Source: Hydrogenovibrio sp. 3SP14C1
Lineage (GTDB): Bacteria > Pseudomonadota > Gammaproteobacteria > Thiomicrospirales > Thiomicrospiraceae
Length of the DNA stretch: 64,000 nt
Direction of reading: 5' to 3'
Assembly (NCBI RefSeq): GCF_029625905.1
Contig: NZ_JARTLM010000002.1
Location: 62,001 to 126,000 of the forward strand
Program-made: the position numbers and the translations under genes
Notes under the pieces: model-generated
What the model saw: only the letters and a program-made list of their open reading frames with translations
What the model was told of the DNA's origin: nothing
The model's database searches: none
In this document: piece by piece, positions 17,592 to 26,497 of the stretch
Layout: the number at the start of each line of letters is the position of its first letter
Numbering within the stretch: the first letter of the stretch is position 1

Positions 17592-18974
17592 ATGGAACAA
17601 TCTATTCGATTTGATGAAGACTTGATTAAACGCTATAACCAATCAGGCCCTAGATATACGTCTTATCCCACAGCAGTGCAGTTTGATGAAGCATTTGGAC
17701 TGACAGCTTATCAAGCGGCTGCAGAGCGTAGTAATGCATCAGATCGAAATCTCTCGTTGTATTTCCACATTCCTTTTTGCGATACGGTGTGTTTTTTCTG
17801 TGCTTGTAACAAAGTATGGACGCGTGATCGAAGCAAAACCACGCCTTATTTAGCCCGTCTGTATCAAGAGATTGAAATGCAAGCTAAGCTGTTTGACCCG
17901 AGCCGGAAAGTGGATCAGTTGCATTGGGGAGGAGGTACACCGACATTTATCAATATGGATGAAATGCGCGAATTAATGGCTGTGACACGCAAGCACTTTA
18001 ATTTACATGATGACGACTCGGGTGAATACTCAATTGAAATCGATCCACGAGAAGCGAACAAAGAGTCTGTTAAATTGCTGCGAGAACTTGGTTTTAATCG
18101 TATGAGCTTAGGGGTGCAAGATTTCGACCCTAAAGTACAAAAAGCCGTGAATCGAATTCAAACGGAAGCGCAAACGTTTGAAGTCTTGGAAGGGGCTCGT
18201 GAAGCTGGATTTATGTCTGTAAATGTCGACTTGATTTATGGGTTGCCGCATCAAACTGAATCAGGCTTTATGGCGACCTTGGACAAAGTGTTGGAAGTGG
18301 CGCCAGATCGTTTTTCGATCTTTAACTATGCACATATGCCGAGCATGTTTCCGACACAGAAGAAAATGAAAGAAGCGGATATGCCTTCACCAGACGAGAA
18401 ACTGGCCATTTTGCATGCGACCACCAATCGATTGTTGGAAGCCGGCTATGTTTATATTGGCATGGATCATTTTGCCAAACCGGATGATGAGCTTGCCATT
18501 GCACAACGTAATGAAACGCTTTACCGTAACTTTCAAGGCTACTCGACTCACGCTGAATGTGACTTGATTGGCATGGGCGCAACATCCATTTCATTGATTA
18601 ACAATACTTATGCGCAGAATTATAAGAGTTTGAATGACTATTATCAGGCGATTGATGCCGGACACTTAGCCGTGTTCAGAGGGGTAGAGTTGACTGAGGA
18701 TGATGAGTTGCGTCGTGATGTCATTACCCGTTTAATCAGTCATTTTCATTTAAATTTTGCTAAGGTAGAAGCCCAATGGGGCATTGTGTTTAACGAATAT
18801 TTTGAACAGGAAATGAAAAGTTTAACGCCGATGGTTGAAGACGGGTTGATTGAATTGTCTGATTCGGATTTATATGTCACGGCTGCAGGACGGTTACTGA
18901 TTCGAAACATTTGTATGGCATTTGATGCCTACTTAAAGCAAGGCACGCAAAATCGCTTTTCAAAAGTGATTTAA
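17592..18974 (+). CDS. hemN: Oxygen-independent coproporphyrinogen III dehydrogenase
   Basis: 460 residues, the length of true HemN. The radical-SAM cluster motif is PFCDTVCFFCAC: Cys63, Cys67 and Cys70 bind the 4Fe-4S cluster, with the family's extra Cys72. GGGTPTF follows, and the C-terminal HemN domain with TAAGRLLIRNICMAFD is present. It oxidatively decarboxylates coproporphyrinogen III to protoporphyrinogen IX in haem synthesis without O2. The presence of true HemN (not only a HemW-like paralogue) fits a microaerophile. Convergent with waaA; a palindromic hairpin lies between them. No recognisable FNR box was found in the upstream 160 bases. Confidence 0.94.
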   Translation: MEQSIRFDEDLIKRYNQSGPRYTSYPTAVQFDEAFGLTAYQAAAERSNASDRNLSLYFHIPFCDTVCFFCACNKVWTRDRSKTTPYLARLYQEIEMQAKLFDPSRKVDQLHWGGGTPTFINMDEMRELMAVTRKHFNLHDDDSGEYSIEIDPREANKESVKLLRELGFNRMSLGVQDFDPKVQKAVNRIQTEAQTFEVLEGAREAGFMSVNVDLIYGLPHQTESGFMATLDKVLEVAPDRFSIFNYAHMPSMFPTQKKMKEADMPSPDEKLAILHATTNRLLEAGYVYIGMDHFAKPDDELAIAQRNETLYRNFQGYSTHAECDLIGMGATSISLINNTYAQNYKSLNDYYQAIDAGHLAVFRGVELTEDDELRRDVITRLISHFHLNFAKVEAQWGIVFNEYFEQEMKSLTPMVEDGLIELSDSDLYVTAAGRLLIRNICMAFDAYLKQGTQNRFSKVI

Positions 18975-19001
18975 GTCGACTGGTATTTTAAGGCAAGGAT
19001 T

Positions 19002-19026
19002 AAAATTGGCCAGGCCTGGTCAATTC
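19002..19026 (-). terminator. Palindromic CCAGGCCTGG terminator between convergent hemN and waaA
   Basis: ATTGGCCAGG and CCTGGTCAAT arms (19005-19024, core 19010-19019). On the reverse strand the stem is followed by TTTT, so it best serves waaA, 7 bp after its stop; it may also stop hemN transcripts, though no T-run follows on that strand. Confidence 0.7.
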
Positions 19027-19032
19027 TAGACG

Positions 19033-20343
19033 TTACTCTGTCGGAGGCAGTAGCTGCCCAATTTCATGCATTAATTTAGGTAATGCACCTGCTTGTTTTT
19101 TAAAGCAAGCATAAGCGTCTTCTGCCTTTTGCATTCGCCACTCTGGCGACTCGGCGAGTTGAATAAGTTGTTGTGCCAGTTCGTTTTCATCTTTGGAAAT
19201 TAAAATCGCATCATCCTGCTTGAATGAATCATATAAGGCTTGTAAGTTTTTATGATATTGCCCAGACAAGACAGGCTTTTTGAGTGCGGCGGGTTCTAAA
19301 ATATTATGTCCGCCAAAAGGCACTAAACTTCCTCCGATAAAAGCCGCATCACTGGCAGCAAACCATTTCATCAGTTCCCCAATCGTGTCAGCCAAGTAGA
19401 CTTGCGTGTCTGCTTGAATAAGGTCGTCCTTTGATCGGCTGACAAATGGAATGTTTTTTTCCGACAGCAATTGAGCGACTTCGATAAAACGATCAGTATG
19501 ACGGGGGACGAGAATTAATAAAGCATTAGGTTGATGCTGCAGCAATTGTTGATGTGCTTGTAGCATTAGAGCTTCTTCTTTTTCATGCGTACTCGCCGCT
19601 ACCCAGATGAATTTGTTTTCCAGCCCATATGTTTGACGCCATTGTTGCATTTCAGTCGTTAAGTTTGTCGGGACATCAATGTCGAACTTTAAGTTGCCAA
19701 GTTGTTTGACTCGAGCCGGGTGCGCGCCCAATGCCTGCATATGTTCAGTATCTAATGCAAACTGACTGGCAATTAAACGGGTTTGATTTAATGCATTGGC
19801 AATCAACTTTCCGCCCCATTTTTGGTAGGCGTAAAAGGATTTTTCTTTGATGCGAGCATTGGCGAGGATTAAAGGAATTTGTTGATCCCAGCAGGCCTGG
19901 TATAGATTTGGCCAGATTTCAGTTTCGACCATAATCACCAGGCGTGGTTGTAGTTTTTTCAAAAAACGTTGGACGGCGCTGGGGTAATCATAAGGAATCA
20001 TCTGGTGTTGAATGGGAACGGGGGCAAATCGTAATGCTTGTTGAGCACCTTGTGTGGACCCATTGGTGACAGTGATGGGTAAATCGGGATACGCCTTTTT
20101 CAGTTCCGTTAGCAGAGGGAAGATAGAGCGTGTCTCCCCCACTGAAACCGCATGCACCCAAATCCCACCTTGTTGGAACGGTTGGCGGCTCCATCCGAAT
20201 CGTGCTGCAAAACAATGTGGAATGGGAGCGTAATCGGAATCCTTTTTAGCTTGTTTTTTAGCTCGATGGCACCGCTTCCAGCCGGAATAGGCAATTGCTG
20301 GAAAGGCTAAGATAAGCAAGAAGCGGTAGAGCCACAAAGACAT
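19033..20343 (-). CDS. waaA: 3-deoxy-D-manno-octulosonic acid (Kdo) transferase
   Basis: 436 residues of the KdtA/WaaA glycosyltransferase: an N-terminal membrane anchor (LWLYRFLLILAFPAIAYSGW), the N-domain motif GGIWVHAVSVGETRS, MVETEIWPNLY and, in the C-domain, FIGGSLVPFGGHNILEPAAL. It adds Kdo from CMP-Kdo to lipid IVA on the cytoplasmic face of the inner membrane. The number of Kdo residues added cannot be read from sequence. A GGAG ribosome site precedes the ATG. It lies 19 bp downstream of kdsD, which makes the Kdo precursor, so the two likely share a transcript. A GCAGGCCTGG near-copy of the palindrome is at 19891-19900. Confidence 0.95.
   Translation of the reverse strand: MSLWLYRFLLILAFPAIAYSGWKRCHRAKKQAKKDSDYAPIPHCFAARFGWSRQPFQQGGIWVHAVSVGETRSIFPLLTELKKAYPDLPITVTNGSTQGAQQALRFAPVPIQHQMIPYDYPSAVQRFLKKLQPRLVIMVETEIWPNLYQACWDQQIPLILANARIKEKSFYAYQKWGGKLIANALNQTRLIASQFALDTEHMQALGAHPARVKQLGNLKFDIDVPTNLTTEMQQWRQTYGLENKFIWVAASTHEKEEALMLQAHQQLLQHQPNALLILVPRHTDRFIEVAQLLSEKNIPFVSRSKDDLIQADTQVYLADTIGELMKWFAASDAAFIGGSLVPFGGHNILEPAALKKPVLSGQYHKNLQALYDSFKQDDAILISKDENELAQQLIQLAESPEWRMQKAEDAYACFKKQAGALPKLMHEIGQLLPPTE
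19891..19900. repeat. GCAGGCCTGG near-copy of the palindrome inside waaA
   Basis: Nine of ten bases match CCAGGCCTGG. It is read through as coding sequence. Confidence 0.7.
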
Positions 20344-20362
20344 GAATACGCTCCAGGAGTGA

Positions 20363-21298
20363 TTAACTGTTTAAGTCGTAAATTTGAATGACACCAACCA
20401 CTTGGTTTTCATCGGATACCAGTAAAGAGGTAATTTTTTGCTGAGTCATCATCTCTTCTGCATCCGATAAGCGTGCTTCGGCATTAATCATTTTAGGATG
20501 GGTTCCCATAATGTCACCAGCCGTTTTTTGCATGAAGCTAGCGGGATCCTCTTCCATCTGGCGGCGCAGATCTCCATCGGTGATAATGCCTTCCCCCTGG
20601 TTGACAATGCAGAGTCCCAAACGACCATCCGTCATCGTGTGTATGACATCTTTCATGGACGCGGTTTTCTCTACGAAAGGCAGGCTTTCTGATTTCATTT
20701 CATGTTTAACGCGTGTCAAAAGCTTACGACCTAGGCTTCCGCCAGGATGGAATCGAGCAAAATCCTGTGGTTGAAAGTCGCGCTTTTCCATCAGAGCCAC
20801 AGCCAGAGCATCGCCCATGACAAGTGTGGCGGTAGTAGAAGACGTCGGAGCCAGTTGATGTGGACAGGCTTCACGAGGGACAGCAATATTTAGGTGGAAG
20901 TCTGAGTTTTTAGCCAGGGTGGACTCAGTGCGTCCTGTCATAGAGATGATCGTATTGCCATTGTCTTTTAAAAAAGGAATCAGTTTAATGACTTCTTCCG
21001 TTTCGCCAGAGTTGGATAACGCAATAAAGACATCTTTTGGTGAGACCATGCCCAGATCCCCGTGGAACGCTTCACCAGGGTGCATAAAGAAACAAGGTGT
21101 GCCTGTGCTGGCGAGCGTAGCCATGATTTTTTTACCAATGAGTCCAGACTTACCCATGCCGCATATAACGACACGACCTTCAGTCGCTAAAATGGCATCA
21201 ACACTTTGTGAAAAATTGTCATCAAGCAATGTTTTAAGGTGGTTAACGGCTTCTGCTTCAATGTCGAAAACGCGTTTGGCAATAGCTAAAGTATCCAT
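20363..21298 (-). CDS. kdsD: D-arabinose 5-phosphate isomerase
   Basis: 311 residues: a SIS sugar-isomerase domain (about 30-185, with GMGKSGLIGKKIMATLASTGTP and ALSNSGETEEV) and two CBS repeats (about 205-310). The TSSTTATLVMGDALAVAL stretch is typical of KdsD/KpsF. It interconverts ribulose 5-phosphate and arabinose 5-phosphate, the first step to Kdo. The pairing with waaA supports the lipopolysaccharide form (KdsD) over a capsule paralogue. The ATG at 21298 has no clear ribosome site, which may mean coupling to the pagL-like gene upstream (46-bp gap). Confidence 0.93.
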   Translation of the reverse strand: MDTLAIAKRVFDIEAEAVNHLKTLLDDNFSQSVDAILATEGRVVICGMGKSGLIGKKIMATLASTGTPCFFMHPGEAFHGDLGMVSPKDVFIALSNSGETEEVIKLIPFLKDNGNTIISMTGRTESTLAKNSDFHLNIAVPREACPHQLAPTSSTTATLVMGDALAVALMEKRDFQPQDFARFHPGGSLGRKLLTRVKHEMKSESLPFVEKTASMKDVIHTMTDGRLGLCIVNQGEGIITDGDLRRQMEEDPASFMQKTAGDIMGTHPKMINAEARLSDAEEMMTQQKITSLLVSDENQVVGVIQIYDLNS

Positions 21299-21343
21299 AA
21301 TATGTCTGTAAACTTCTCGTTGTTGTCAGTGGAATGAAAGCCT

Positions 21344-22000
21344 TTAAAATTTGAGGCCTAAATGTAAATTGTGGAAATCAGTACCCGGGTTCGGTAATTC
21401 AATATTGGCATTTGAAATATGCAGATAACGATAGCCGATTTCAAAACGGTCTGTCTGGATGCCAAGCCCTAGGATGCTCCCAAATTGAAATTGGGTTGAT
21501 TTAAATTCATTTTCGATGGTTACATCGGATAAATATTGTGGGCCACCACCGAGTTCTAAAAAGGGTTTTATATGACCGGTTTTCCAAGTGTAATTGAATA
21601 CGGGCGTCAGGCCAACTATGTAGCCATTTTTATTTTGAGGGTGATCTTTTGAAGAATACCACCGGTTAATGTTGACTTCCCAGCGTCCCGAAATTTTAAA
21701 ACGATTATTTTCAAACAAAGCTTCATGCCAGTCAGCACCCAGTGCAATACGTTGATTGTGTGTGGTGTTATCCGCTCCAATATCAAGACTTAAGGTTAAT
21801 CGCTCTGTATTCAAGGGGTCAAGTGAACAGGGACCTTTCCCTTCAATGCAGGCATACCCTAAAGAACCGATTGCACCCAAAATTGTTAGGTTCATCATCA
21901 TGTCGTTTGAGGTGTCGGCTGCGCGCAGGTTTGAGGTCGATAAAACGAAGAGTGTAAAGATGAAAAGAAATGGCTGGTTGAGCCTTTTTAAAATGAACAT
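21344..22000 (-). CDS. PagL-like outer-membrane lipid A 3-O-deacylase
   Basis: 218 residues with a signal peptide (FLFIFTLFVLSTSNLRAADTS) and an eight-strand-barrel pattern. The C-terminal FEIGYRYLHISNANIELPNP matches the PagL active-site segment: His194 and Ser196 correspond to His126 and Ser128 of Pseudomonas PagL. The acid of the triad, Glu140 there, falls on Asp208 here. PagL removes the 3-O acyl chain of lipid A and reduces inflammatory potency and charge. Two cysteines (GYACIEGKGPCSLDP) near residues 50-65 may form a disulfide. It is divergent from hldE and sits among LPS genes, which fits. Confidence 0.82.
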   Translation of the reverse strand: MFILKRLNQPFLFIFTLFVLSTSNLRAADTSNDMMMNLTILGAIGSLGYACIEGKGPCSLDPLNTERLTLSLDIGADNTTHNQRIALGADWHEALFENNRFKISGRWEVNINRWYSSKDHPQNKNGYIVGLTPVFNYTWKTGHIKPFLELGGGPQYLSDVTIENEFKSTQFQFGSILGLGIQTDRFEIGYRYLHISNANIELPNPGTDFHNLHLGLKF

Positions 22001-22077
22001 TAAATGAGAATCCTGTTAGACTTATAACTTAGTTTTTATCATAATAAAATTTATCAATATTTTAATCTAATCAACCC

Positions 22078-23520
22078 ATGAATATGCACGATTTTTCCAA
22101 AACCAAAATTTTAGTCGTCGGTGACGTCATGCTGGATCAGTATTGGTCCGGTCGAGCAGGACGGATTTCACCAGAGGCGCCAGTACCAGTTGTTAAAGTG
22201 GCAGATGAAAATGTCCGCGCAGGGGGCGCTGCCAACGTGGCGCTTAATATAGCCGATTTAGGGGCAGACGTGAGCTTGCTGGGCGTGATTGGTCAAGATA
22301 GTTTTGGTCAGCAGCTCAATCAAGTGCTGGAACAAGCCGGGGTTTCCTCTGACTGGGTTTATTCTGACTCAGGTACGATTTGTAAGTTACGAGTATTGAG
22401 TCATCACCAGCAACTCATTCGTATGGATTTTGAAAATGCCGTCCCTAAGCTTTCTGCGAAAAGTTTGGCGAAATTGGTTGCTGAAAAAGTAGCAGAATAC
22501 GATGTGCTGGTTATTTCCGATTATGCCAAAGGCGCTCTACAGTATGTTGAGGAAATGATTAAAGCGGCGAAGTCACAAAATGTTCCCGTTTTAATCGACC
22601 CAAAAGGTAATGACTTTTCTCGTTATGCTGGGGCGACGCTGATTAAACCGAATCAAGGCGAGTTTGAACTGATTGTTGGGGCTTGCGAGGATCAAGATGA
22701 TTTGATTGAGAAGGCAAAGCAATTAATTCAGGATATTGATATCGATGCGCTTTTGGTTACCCGAAGTGAGCATGGTATGGCATTGATCGAAAAAGATTCG
22801 GGGCCGACCATTTTAAAATCACGTGCGCAGGAAGTGTTTGATGTTACTGGTGCCGGTGATACAGTCATTGCTACGTTGGCGACAGCTTATGGTAGTGGAT
22901 TGACTTTGCCTAAATCGGTTAAATTAGCGAATGAAGCTGCCAGTATCGTGGTGCGAAAAGTAGGCACTTCAACGGTTTCGAAAGTTGAATTGGAGGAGCA
23001 GGTCAATGCTTCTATGCGCCATCAAGGCTATGCCTCTATGAGCGAGGATGAAGTGCATTCTCTGATTCAAATTGCCCAGTCTAAAGGGGAGAAAGTGGTT
23101 TTCACCAACGGGTGTTTTGATTTGCTTCATAGCGGTCATGTTCGCTATTTGAATGAAGCCTCACGTCAGGGAGATCGTTTAGTCGTTGCCGTTAATTCGG
23201 ATGAATCTGTTAAAGCTTTAAAAGGGGATAGTCGTCCGATTGTTGGATTAGAAGGGCGTATGGAATTATTGTCTGCTTTAAGTTGTGTTGATTGGGTTGT
23301 GCCGTTTAGTGAAGAGACTCCCGAGCGTTTGATTTGCCATTTAGAGCCAGATGTTTTGGTTAAAGGGGGCGATTATAAACCGGATGAAATTGCAGGCGCA
23401 CAATGTGTCTGGGATAAAGGAGGAGAAGTTGCTGTGCTTTCTTTTTGGGAAGGTTACTCAACAACCCGTATGGTTGACAAGATTCAAGAAGCTGAGATGA
23501 GAGAGGGTGTGGTACAGTGA
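22078..23520 (+). CDS. hldE: Bifunctional heptose 7-phosphate kinase / heptose 1-phosphate adenylyltransferase
   Basis: 480 residues in two domains. The N-terminal ribokinase-like kinase (1 to about 320) has GDVMLDQYWSGRAGRISPEAP, GGAANVALNIADLGA and the anion-hole motif TGAGDTVIATLA. The C-terminal nucleotidyltransferase (about 340-475) has FTNGCFDLLHSGHVRYL. It makes the ADP-heptose precursor of the LPS inner core: phosphorylation at C1 of heptose 7-phosphate, then AMP transfer after GmhB acts. The ATG at 22078 begins near an AT-rich divergent promoter region. Its TGA overlaps the GTG start of gmhA by 4 bp, so the two proteins are translationally coupled. Confidence 0.96.
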   Translation: MNMHDFSKTKILVVGDVMLDQYWSGRAGRISPEAPVPVVKVADENVRAGGAANVALNIADLGADVSLLGVIGQDSFGQQLNQVLEQAGVSSDWVYSDSGTICKLRVLSHHQQLIRMDFENAVPKLSAKSLAKLVAEKVAEYDVLVISDYAKGALQYVEEMIKAAKSQNVPVLIDPKGNDFSRYAGATLIKPNQGEFELIVGACEDQDDLIEKAKQLIQDIDIDALLVTRSEHGMALIEKDSGPTILKSRAQEVFDVTGAGDTVIATLATAYGSGLTLPKSVKLANEAASIVVRKVGTSTVSKVELEEQVNASMRHQGYASMSEDEVHSLIQIAQSKGEKVVFTNGCFDLLHSGHVRYLNEASRQGDRLVVAVNSDESVKALKGDSRPIVGLEGRMELLSALSCVDWVVPFSEETPERLICHLEPDVLVKGGDYKPDEIAGAQCVWDKGGEVAVLSFWEGYSTTRMVDKIQEAEMREGVVQ

Positions 23521-24074
23521 ATTTAGACCATGCCTTACAAGAACATAATCGTGCAATTCAGTCTGTCATGGAATCTTCACAAAAGCTGTCAGAGCTCGTT
23601 GCTAGAATGGTTGAAAGTCTTAATGCCGGAGGAAAAGTTCTTTGGATGGGGAACGGCGGTAGTGCGGCAGATGCGCAACATATGGCCGCTGAGTTGATGG
23701 TACGTTATGTCAAGAATCGTAAGCCATTGGCGTCAATCGCTTTGACAACCGATAGCTCTATTCTAACTGCTCATAGTAATGACTATGAGTTTGAAACGGT
23801 TTTCGCTCGACAAGTAGAAGGGTTAGCTCAAACAGGCGATATTGTCATAGGTCTATCGACTTCCGGTTCAAGCGCTAATGTGATTAAAGCGATGAAGCAA
23901 GCTAATCAACAAGGTTGTATTACGGTGTCGATGACAGGAAAGTCCGATTCGATACTGTCAGAAATCAGTGATTTTTGTTTTCAAGTTGACTCGTTAGAGA
24001 CCGCTCGGATTCAAGAAGCGCATAGTTTTATTAGTCATCTTCTCTGTGAAGGGTTAGACGACTTTTTTGGGTAG
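23517..24074 (+). CDS. gmhA: Sedoheptulose 7-phosphate isomerase
   Basis: 185 residues of a single SIS domain with GNGGSAADAQHMAAELMVRY, ALTTDSSILTAHSND and GLSTSGSSANVIKAM, typical of GmhA. It converts sedoheptulose 7-phosphate to heptose 7-phosphate, the first step to ADP-heptose. The C-terminal IQEAHSFISHLLCEGLDDFF holds the conserved catalytic His region. Starts on GTG inside the hldE stop. The glycogen run begins 58 bp downstream. Confidence 0.95.
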   Translation: MNLDHALQEHNRAIQSVMESSQKLSELVARMVESLNAGGKVLWMGNGGSAADAQHMAAELMVRYVKNRKPLASIALTTDSSILTAHSNDYEFETVFARQVEGLAQTGDIVIGLSTSGSSANVIKAMKQANQQGCITVSMTGKSDSILSEISDFCFQVDSLETARIQEAHSFISHLLCEGLDDFFG

Positions 24075-24132
24075 GAAGCTCTGATCGTGCAATAAAGAGT
24101 TTCCTTTAGTAAGCAATGCTTAAGGGTGCTCA

Positions 24133-25095
24133 ATGTCATTTATCTTAGCTGGCGATGTCGGTGCTACCAAAGTACTTTTACAGGCCTTTCATCAAGGTGA
24201 ATCCCGGCTGTTTGCAGAAAAACGTTATCTAAGTGCAGATTTTTTTTCACTGACGCTTCTTGTTCAACATTTTCAAAATGAATTTAACCTACCTTCTTTT
24301 GCCACCGCTTGTTTTGGTGTGCCTGGTCCAGTTGTTGGACGGCAAGTTCAATTAACTAATCTTCCCTGGATGATACGAGCCGATGAGTTGGAGCAAACAT
24401 GCCAAATTGGGCGTGTTGAAATTATTAATGACTTTTATGCAGCAGCACTCGGCGTCGATGAACTGACAGACTCTGATTTAATTTGTTTACAAACCGGTGA
24501 GTATGACCACTCAGGAAACCGGCTTGTGGTGGGTGCGGGATCAGGGTTAGGCGTGGCGCCAGTCAAAAACTGTCAAAACGAGTTCATTCCACAACCTTCC
24601 GAAGGTGGGCATATGGATTTTGCTCCGTTGAATGAACATCAGGTCAAGATTTTATCGTGGCTACATCAGAAATGGTCGCATGTTTCTTACGAAAGACTTT
24701 TATCGGGGGAAGGCTTAGAAACACTGTATTTCTTCTATAACATTCAATCGCATGGACATGGTAAAAAAACGATTACTGCGGTACAAATTTATCAAGAGGC
24801 CATGAATGGTGAAAAAATCGCCTGTCAAACACTTGATACCTTTGTGCAGGTTTATGGTGCTTTTATCGGAAATGCCGCCCTTATCTGGGAAGCGAAAGCC
24901 GGTATTTTTATTGCTGGCGGCATTGCACCTAAAATAAAAGATTGGATATTAAAACCTTTGTTTATGGAGGCCTTTTTGAGTAAAGGACGCATGCGCAAAG
25001 TGGTTGAAAAGTTACCTATTTATTTAGTTATGAATGAACGCGTTGGGTTACTCGGCGCGATGCAGTACGCTCATAAGATCAAAGTGGATCAATAA
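24133..25095 (+). CDS. glk: Glucokinase
   Basis: 320 residues of the Glk family (not ROK). The phosphate-1 loop AGDVGATK (6-13), the sugar-binding FGVPGPV and ITNDF-like IINDFYAAALGV, VGAGSGLGVAP and the acidic EGGHMDFAPL are all in order. It phosphorylates glucose with ATP. Directly upstream of glgC and the amylolytic genes it can return free glucose, released by MalQ or GH57, to glucose 6-phosphate. A putative ribosome site AAGGGTG precedes the ATG. First gene of the glycogen run. Confidence 0.93.
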   Translation: MSFILAGDVGATKVLLQAFHQGESRLFAEKRYLSADFFSLTLLVQHFQNEFNLPSFATACFGVPGPVVGRQVQLTNLPWMIRADELEQTCQIGRVEIINDFYAAALGVDELTDSDLICLQTGEYDHSGNRLVVGAGSGLGVAPVKNCQNEFIPQPSEGGHMDFAPLNEHQVKILSWLHQKWSHVSYERLLSGEGLETLYFFYNIQSHGHGKKTITAVQIYQEAMNGEKIACQTLDTFVQVYGAFIGNAALIWEAKAGIFIAGGIAPKIKDWILKPLFMEAFLSKGRMRKVVEKLPIYLVMNERVGLLGAMQYAHKIKVDQ

Positions 25096-25152
25096 TCAAT
25101 AAAGTCACATCGAAAATAAAGTGCGCTTAGGTGCCTGCTTGAATCTTTAAGT

Positions 25153-25175
25153 TACCCTTTTTAGGGTAGGGAGGA
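25153..25175 (+). promoter_or_regulatory. Hairpin and overlapping ribosome site before glgC
   Basis: TACCCT-TTTT-AGGGTA (25153-25168) can fold directly against the ribosome site AGGGAGG (25168-25174). The GGA overlap resembles the CsrA-target layout known for E. coli glgC, but only one or two GGA motifs are present, so CsrA control is a guess. Confidence 0.4.
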
Positions 25176-25178
25176 TTG

Positions 25179-26447
25179 ATGAAGTATTATTGCGAGACCA
25201 AGTCTGCGACAGACTTGACCCGAAAAACATTGGCATTAGTGTTAGCAGGGGGGGAGGGTAGCCGTCTAAAAGACTTAACCAAATGGCGTGCTAAACCGGC
25301 AGTTCCTTTTGGTGGGAAATATCGTATTATTGATTTTGTCCTGTCTAATTGTGTGAATTCTGGGATTCGAAAAATAGGTGTGTTGACGCAGTATAAGTCG
25401 CATTCTTTGATTCGTCATGTTCAGCGAGCTTGGTCTTTTATGCGTTACGAAGTTGGTGAGTTTGTTGAATTGCTCCCGGCGCAACAACGCGTCGATAAAG
25501 GGTGGTACAAAGGGACCGCTGATGCGCTTTATCAAAACCTTGACATCATGCGGCGCCATACCCCCGATTACGTTCTCGTTTTAGGCGGGGATCATATCTA
25601 TTCGATGGATTACAGCAAAATGCTATACGAACATGCTGAGTCGGGTGCGGATGTCACCATTGGGTGTATTGAAGTGCCTCGGATGGAAGCCACTGGGTTT
25701 GGTGTCATGTCAGTAGATGAGTGTTTGAAAATAACTAAGTTCACTGAAAAACCTGCCAACCCTGATGCGATGCCCCTGAAGCCAGAAAAAGCACTCGCTT
25801 CCATGGGCATTTATGTTTTTTCAACAGAGTTTCTATTTCAAAAGCTAATTGAGGATGCCGATAATCCTGACTCCTCTCGTGATTTTGGCAAAGACATTAT
25901 TCCTTCTATTATTGAAGATTGGCAAGTACGAGCTTTTCCTTTTGAAGATGAATCAGGCCTACCTGTTTATTGGCGTGATGTGGGGACGATTGAATCTTAT
26001 TGGAAAGCCAGTTTAGATTTGTGTTCCATCACGCCGGATTTAAATTTGTATGATGAAGACTGGCCTATGTGGACTTATCAAGCGCAAATGCCGCCCGCCA
26101 AATTTATTTTTGATGATGAAGGCCGACGTGGAGAAGCGATTGATTCTTTAGTCGCAGGCGGCTGTATTATTTCTGGGGCTCGAATAAAGCGTTCAGTGAT
26201 TTCCAGTGGCAGTCATGTCCATAGTTTTTGTTTGATTAAAGACTCTGTTCTCTTACCAAGAGTAAAGGTTGAACGCCACTGTCGAATTCAAAATGCGGTC
26301 ATTGATAAAGGCTGCGTGATTCCTGAAGGAACGGTTATTGGGGAAGACTTAGAAACAGATAAGAAACGGTTTTATGTTGAAGAAGCTTCCGGTATCGTTT
26401 TAGTAACCCCTGATATGCTCGGTCAACGACTACATGTCACTCGCTAA
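25179..26447 (+). CDS. glgC: Glucose-1-phosphate adenylyltransferase
   Basis: About 422 residues. The nucleotidyltransferase signature [20 protein letters not shown] is followed by [14 protein letters not shown], then [10 protein letters not shown] and HIYSMDY; the C-terminal beta-helix has the hexapeptide repeats around [20 protein letters not shown]. It makes ADP-glucose, the committed step of glycogen synthesis, and is normally allosterically regulated by glycolytic intermediates. ATG at 25179 after a strong AGGGAGG; an in-frame TTG one codon upstream is less likely. Confidence 0.96.
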   Translation: MKYYCETKSATDLTRKTLALVLAGGEGSRLKDLTKWRAKPAVPFGGKYRIIDFVLSNCVNSGIRKIGVLTQYKSHSLIRHVQRAWSFMRYEVGEFVELLPAQQRVDKGWYKGTADALYQNLDIMRRHTPDYVLVLGGDHIYSMDYSKMLYEHAESGADVTIGCIEVPRMEATGFGVMSVDECLKITKFTEKPANPDAMPLKPEKALASMGIYVFSTEFLFQKLIEDADNPDSSRDFGKDIIPSIIEDWQVRAFPFEDESGLPVYWRDVGTIESYWKASLDLCSITPDLNLYDEDWPMWTYQAQMPPAKFIFDDEGRRGEAIDSLVAGGCIISGARIKRSVISSGSHVHSFCLIKDSVLLPRVKVERHCRIQNAVIDKGCVIPEGTVIGEDLETDKKRFYVEEASGIVLVTPDMLGQRLHVTR

Positions 26448-26497
26448 TTGGTTTTTAGAATGTAGTTTGTTTCACATTAAATGGTTAAAAGTGGTTT

